Shown piece after piece: positions 60,759 to 64,000 of a DNA stretch of 64,000 nucleotides. The DNA comes from Bacteroidia bacterium (GTDB taxonomy: Bacteria; Bacteroidota; Bacteroidia; J057). The position numbers were made by a program, and so were the translations under genes. Numbering within the stretch: the first letter of the stretch is position 1; the number at the start of each line of letters is the position of its first letter. Below the pieces are notes generated by a model. It was not told the DNA's origin and made no database searches. It saw only the letters and a list, made by a program, of their open reading frames with translations. The stretch lies in assembly GCA_033391075.1 (NCBI GenBank), contig JAWPMV010000002.1, forward strand, positions 1 to 64,000, read 5' to 3'.

Positions 60759-61307
60759 TTACTTCATTTGATCAATGACATTTTTTGCCTGATTAAATGA
60801 TAATTGAATGCTTTCTAGGTTCTTCAAAAACAAAGTATTCTTCCCATACCTCTTCAGTTTCAGATACCAGCTTAATTTTCCTTTACTTACAAAGTATCCC
60901 ACCTGGAATCCGTCATCAGTTACAAACTTGTTTTCGATGTACTTAGTGCTAGTAGCATCTTTAGCAGATTCTTCGACCAAAGCTTCCATTGCTTTAATTA
61001 CCTCAAGTAAGTCCTCGTAAGCAATTGAGGCAATGTGCGTGCTATACTTATCAGCCTTGCTGATTTGGTAAAAATACATCGTTTGGCCCCCTCTTTTGAT
61101 CTCTCTGACTTTTGTATCTGCTACTCCATAAAGAAGAGATAGCTTTGAAAGTTCAGTATCAGTGAATTTCATAATTTCACCTGTCCCTGATGCAAAGGCT
61201 TCCATTTTGGATTGAGTTTCTGGATCTGGTGGAGCTGTTTTCTGGTCCTGAGAAAATGATACAAGGCAAGAGATTAGAATAATGATTAATGAAAATGTTT
61301 GTTTCAT
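60759..61307 (-). CDS. Exported protein of unknown function
   Basis: 182 aa with a Sec signal (FSLIIILISCLVSFSQ). The mature part starts with an acidic linker and then reads as an alpha/beta domain: LSKLSLLYGVADTKVREIKR, TMYFYQISKADKYSTHIASI, YFVSKGKLSWYLKLKRYGKN. I do not recognise a family. It has no lipobox, so it is probably soluble in the periplasm. No gene is close enough to make an operon. Base and codon use look like the surroundings. Confidence 0.65.
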   Translation of the reverse strand: MKQTFSLIIILISCLVSFSQDQKTAPPDPETQSKMEAFASGTGEIMKFTDTELSKLSLLYGVADTKVREIKRGGQTMYFYQISKADKYSTHIASIAYEDLLEVIKAMEALVEESAKDATSTKYIENKFVTDDGFQVGYFVSKGKLSWYLKLKRYGKNTLFLKNLESIQLSFNQAKNVIDQMK

Positions 61308-61391
61308 TTTTGTTATTGGTTGTTTTAACTATGTGTTTTTACTTAATGGTGGTGATCGATATCAGTAAGTTTGGTTTTTTGATGATTTACT

Positions 61392-61721
61392 CTAAACCTT
61401 AATTACAATATCATATTTTATCGGCTTCTTAGTCTCACAAAACTGCCACCCCGAAAAATTAATAACTCCCTTTCCAAAACTTACCGATAAATAACCTTCA
61501 AAAGGAAATGAGTCAACCATACTGCGTTTATTTTTAATCATTTCCCTTTTCTCTTTACTGGTAATTTCCTCTCCAGCTAGGTTAAATATTTTATAGTGAT
61601 CAGTTATACTTTGCTGGTATTCCTGCCATCTTTTTTCTATTTCTTTGTTTTCAATTTGCTGAATCATATCAATTGCATAAAGCGCGGAAATAGTTTCTTT
61701 CACTAATTTTATAATATCCAT
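61392..61721 (-). CDS. Small hypothetical protein
   Basis: 109 aa, no signal. The N-terminal half is helical and charged (LVKETISALYAIDMIQQIEN, SKEKREMIKNKRSM); the C-terminal half has strands (EGYLSVSFGKGVINFSGWQF, YDIVIKV). No family recognised. The balanced composition and the ATG start with no upstream alternatives make it a plausible gene. It is 84 bp upstream of the exported unknown protein on the same strand. Confidence 0.5.
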   Translation of the reverse strand: MDIIKLVKETISALYAIDMIQQIENKEIEKRWQEYQQSITDHYKIFNLAGEEITSKEKREMIKNKRSMVDSFPFEGYLSVSFGKGVINFSGWQFCETKKPIKYDIVIKV

Positions 61722-62816
61722 AGTTCGTGCGTTTTATTCAATTCCAAAGGAAATCCTTGAGTCTGTCTTTGTTGTTATTATCACAAAATACATGCGCAAA
61801 CTATAAGTACTGAAAATAATTCATTCTGAGTTATCTTAATCGTTTCATGTTGTTTATTAATTACTTATAGTTTCTGCAAATATTTACTACCGGTAGATAC
61901 TCTGGCATATTCATCATTCCAATATGATAATATTTATAACTTATTCCGAGCTGTTTATATATAAGTGATTCATTCGCTTAAATAAAATAAGTGTCCAAAC
62001 CTTCCAACCATTGAGACAAAACTGCGTCACGTGACAGTATGAGCAGAATAGAAAAATTAGAACGCCATCAATCCAGCTTAACTGCAGCCATAACAAACTA
62101 AAGAGTGAAAGTATTAAACCCTTGACTGAAGTAGGCATAGTAAGTTTCGATAAGCTATTACTGCGAAAAAATACCTAAGCTGAGCCCTTTTTGTATAACG
62201 TAAAATTTAAGACCCCAGATGCTAACATATTTTGGGCTGTCTTGTTTCCAAATATCTGGAGAGTTGGGGATAAATTGTTAGGTGAATCTTATCTAAGCAT
62301 GGAGACTCTACAAAGTAAACAAAAAGTTTGTGTCGGGCTGTTATCGCGAATGAATCTATATTAATCTAAGACGCTGTGACCTGATTCAGTATACTTGAGA
62401 GTGCTTTGTTTTCCTCCAAAGATCCCAGGACTTTTACTTTTTCAATCTTTATTTTCCCCTATTTAATGGTTTAACTTTTCTTTTTGAAAGCTAGGGAGAA
62501 TCAAATCTGGAAAATTAAATCCTATAAATAGGACGAATCTTAATTCAATAATTAGGATTTGGTGGTAGCCTCAACTTTTTAGGCTAAGCACTTCATAGTA
62601 GAAGGATTCGGGACATACATCGATGTCAGGTGTTTCGATCTTTGTGTTAACATAATTAGGGTTCTATTCAACATTATAAAATTTCCAACTTAAGATATTT
62701 TGGGGGGGTTGTTGAATTAAAATTCTCTGAGTTTAATTAAAGGGGAGATTTTGAATATTGATCATATTTCATAACAGGATAGAGATAAGAACCGTATTAT
62801 TTCATAAATTGAAGAT
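61722..62816. other. Long non-coding gap
   Basis: About 1.1 kb, AT-rich, with stops in every frame. A 65-codon minus-strand frame (61941-62138) is hydrophobic and Cys-rich but has no neighbour or motif, and I do not accept it. I see no transposase relic, tRNA or repeat array. The right-hand 60 bp should hold the promoter of the toxin-antitoxin pair. Confidence 0.45.
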
Positions 62817-63032
62817 ATGAGGACTTTATCAATAAACATACCCGAAGAAGTGAATGAAAAAGAAGTTCGGATGACTATAGCATCAGCTTTGTTTGATAAG
62901 GGAATCCTTTCTTCCGGACAAGCCGCAAAATTTGTGGGGATATCAAAACGAGAATTTCTTGAAACCGTTGGGAGATATGGTGTTTCCATATTTGGTGAGA
63001 CGGTAGAGGATTTAAAAATTCCTTTTGATTGA
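62817..63032 (+). CDS. UPF0175-family antitoxin
   Basis: 71 aa. It fits the UPF0175 family: a beta-strand start (MRTLSINIPEEV), a helix, then a helix-turn-helix-like segment (LSSGQAAKFVGISKREFLET) and a short tail ending in PFD. Such proteins are DNA-binding antitoxins encoded just before DUF3368 PIN-type toxins, as here. The stop TGA overlaps the toxin ATG by one base. It probably represses its own promoter. Confidence 0.88.
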   Translation: MRTLSINIPEEVNEKEVRMTIASALFDKGILSSGQAAKFVGISKREFLETVGRYGVSIFGETVEDLKIPFD

Positions 63033-63490
63033 TGGATAAGGTAATAATCTCTGATACAAGTTGTTTGATTGCATTAGAAGGGATTGATCAGCTTGTACTA
63101 CTAAAACAAATTTTCCAACAAGTAATCACGACCCCAGAGGTTGAGCAAGAATTTGGCAAAGAATTGCCAGATTGGATAAGTGTTCTTTCTGTAAAAGATC
63201 TTCAATTCCAAAAAGAGCTAGAGAAAAGATTAGACTTGGGTGAAGCAAGTGCAATAGCATTGGCCCGACAGCTTGAAAATAGTATTCTGATTATAGATGA
63301 AAAGAAAGGCAGGAAAATCGCAAAAGAATACCAAATATCTATTATTGGAACACTCAAGGTATTGATATTAGGCAAAAAGAAAGGATTTATACCTACAATT
63401 AAAGATCCCTTGAAGAAGTTGCACAAAATTGGGTTTCGGTTTTCACGTGCGATCCTAGAGGAAATCTTAAGAGAAGCTGATGAAAATTAG
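63032..63490 (+). CDS. DUF3368/PIN-like toxin
   Basis: 152 aa from the ATG at 63032 (a TTG just before is in frame). It has the acidic residues of PIN-domain nucleases: first Asp in VIISDTSCLIALE, Glu in EVEQEFGKEL, Asp/Glu in LDLGEASAIALA, and Asp in LIIDEKKGRKIA. It is expected to cut RNA when free of the antitoxin. The 1-bp overlap with the UPF0175 gene is typical of the pair. Full length for the family, with no defect seen. Confidence 0.9.
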   Translation: MDKVIISDTSCLIALEGIDQLVLLKQIFQQVITTPEVEQEFGKELPDWISVLSVKDLQFQKELEKRLDLGEASAIALARQLENSILIIDEKKGRKIAKEYQISIIGTLKVLILGKKKGFIPTIKDPLKKLHKIGFRFSRAILEEILREADEN

Positions 63491-63552
63491 GAATAAATTC
63501 CGATAGGGTAGAATTTCCATCCGGAATAATTTCCAGGATTATAATCATAATT

Positions 63553-63584
63553 ATGTTAACAATCGGGTGGAAACCCGGTAACAT
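63553..63584. terminator. Composite hairpin between convergent genes
   Basis: Inner stem CGGGT-GGAA-ACCCG (63564-63577) with a GNRA-type loop, and outer arms ATGTTA (63553-63558) and TAACAT (63579-63584). It lies 62 bp after the toxin gene and 83 bp from the end of the T9SS gene, so it may stop transcription from both sides. There is no T-run, so a different RNA role is possible. Confidence 0.4.
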
Positions 63585-63667
63585 GTCATTCTCAAATATC
63601 GAATTAATCTATAATAATTACCTGTAGTAGAAAATTTACCTATTCCCTTTTAACCTCATGATAATAG

Positions 63668-64000
63668 TTACCTAACTATTAATTTCTGAAATGTAGTTTC
63701 TCCTTGGTGATTAAGTTCAAAGAAGTAATTCCCAGGAGTTAATTGTGAAACTTCCCAATCTAGTCGATTTATTCCCTGTTTAGCTAAATAAGATTTCTTC
63801 GAAATCAATTTCCCCATACTATCAAATAGTCTGATTGCTACAGGCCCTGGTATTTTTAAAGAAAAGGTAAGCTCTGTTTTATACAAGGCAGGGTTTGGAG
63901 AAATTTGCTCAAAAATATGACCCTTCGAAGCAGTCGGTTCGATGGATGTACTCATAAGTGGAAGTTCATACACCCGAACATGGCCCGCATCATTTGCAAT
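63668..64000 (-). CDS. C-terminal end of a T9SS-secreted protein
   Basis: Partial gene; the frame is open to the window end. The first visible residues (IANDAGHVRVYEL) look like one repeat of a beta-propeller or delta-60-type repeat protein. After a short linker, a type A sorting domain follows (QISPNPALYKTELTFSL, RLFDSMGKLI, GINRLDWEVSQLTPGNYFFE, QKLIVR at the end). The protein should be exported by the Sec and type IX systems and attached to or released from the cell surface. Function of the main part cannot be judged. Confidence 0.85.
   Translation of the reverse strand: MANDAGHVRVYELPLMSTSIEPTASKGHIFEQISPNPALYKTELTFSLKIPGPVAIRLFDSMGKLISKKSYLAKQGINRLDWEVSQLTPGNYFFELNHQGETTFQKLIVR

Noticed and set aside
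61941..62138. 65-codon hydrophobic minus-strand frame in the long gap
   Set aside because: Single hydrophobic patch, several Cys and Trp, no neighbour on the same strand and no known family; likely chance.
1..64000. CRISPR arrays, tRNA or rRNA genes
   Set aside because: No regularly spaced direct repeats and no tRNA or rRNA core sequences were seen by reading; a dedicated covariance search was not possible.

Overview
The window looks like chromosomal or large-plasmid DNA from a Bacteroidetes (Bacteroidota) bacterium, probably a Saprospira/Cytophaga-type marine or soil organism. The evidence is a moderately AT-rich composition, type IX secretion C-terminal sorting domains, Bacteroidetes-only small families (DUF6660-like, HYC_CC_PP, DUF3347), a promoter of the TTTG-N18-TAnnTTTG form, and genes that rarely have Shine-Dalgarno sites. 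No rRNA, tRNA or CRISPR array was seen.

Layout. (1) 1-6929, minus strand: a divalent-metal (Zn/Cd/Co-type) resistance operon with a small Cys/His-rich exported protein, a CzcA permease fused to its outer-membrane channel, a CzcB adaptor and a P1B ATPase cut by the window edge. (2) 7150-10028, plus: a di-haem cytochrome, a Rieske lipoprotein and a porin-like barrel under one good promoter, followed by an internally deleted IS6-family element. (3) 10770-19888 and 36770-45062: two parts of what looks like one surface-glycan locus (acyltransferase, GNAT-like enzymes, three paralogous C-methyltransferases, a GT2, a flippase, two small methyltransferases). Each part carries an ECF sigma factor translationally coupled to a protein with a cytoplasmic head, one inner-membrane helix, a periplasmic linker and a predicted outer-membrane barrel. 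(4) 19921-36683: a copper/silver island lying between the two glycan parts. It has an HMA-AraC regulator, an HMA-MauE protein, a sialidase-fold lipoprotein, a CopB ATPase, a multicopper oxidase fused to a CopB-like barrel, DUF2911 and DUF3347 lipoproteins, CusB, CusC, CusA and a HYC_CC_PP protein. (5) 45008-51398: a junction zone with a rearranged IS6 fragment, a tyrosine recombinase, two response regulators, a Crp/Fnr regulator, two candidate structured RNAs, a PDZ protein, an exported beta-carbonic anhydrase and a decayed IS5-type transposase. (6) 51402-59778: a general stress cluster, mostly minus strand, with a degenerate-HD/PycTM protein, two MscS channels, two coiled-coil proteins, a release-factor-like protein, a Dps gene broken by one in-frame TGA, a universal-stress-like protein and a DUF3124 lipoprotein truncated by an intact IS6 element. 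(7) 60588-64000: small exported unknowns, a UPF0175/DUF3368 toxin-antitoxin pair and the 3' end of a T9SS-secreted protein.

How it fits together. The metal clusters pair ATPases, which clear the cytoplasm, with RND tripartite pumps and an oxidase, which clear the periplasm. The glycan genes probably build and decorate an exported polymer. The two sigma/barrel pairs are the most likely envelope-sensing regulators for it. IS6 copies at 10.0, 45.0 and 59.8 kb, a phage-type recombinase and several broken genes show that the region has been assembled and is still being rearranged by mobile DNA.
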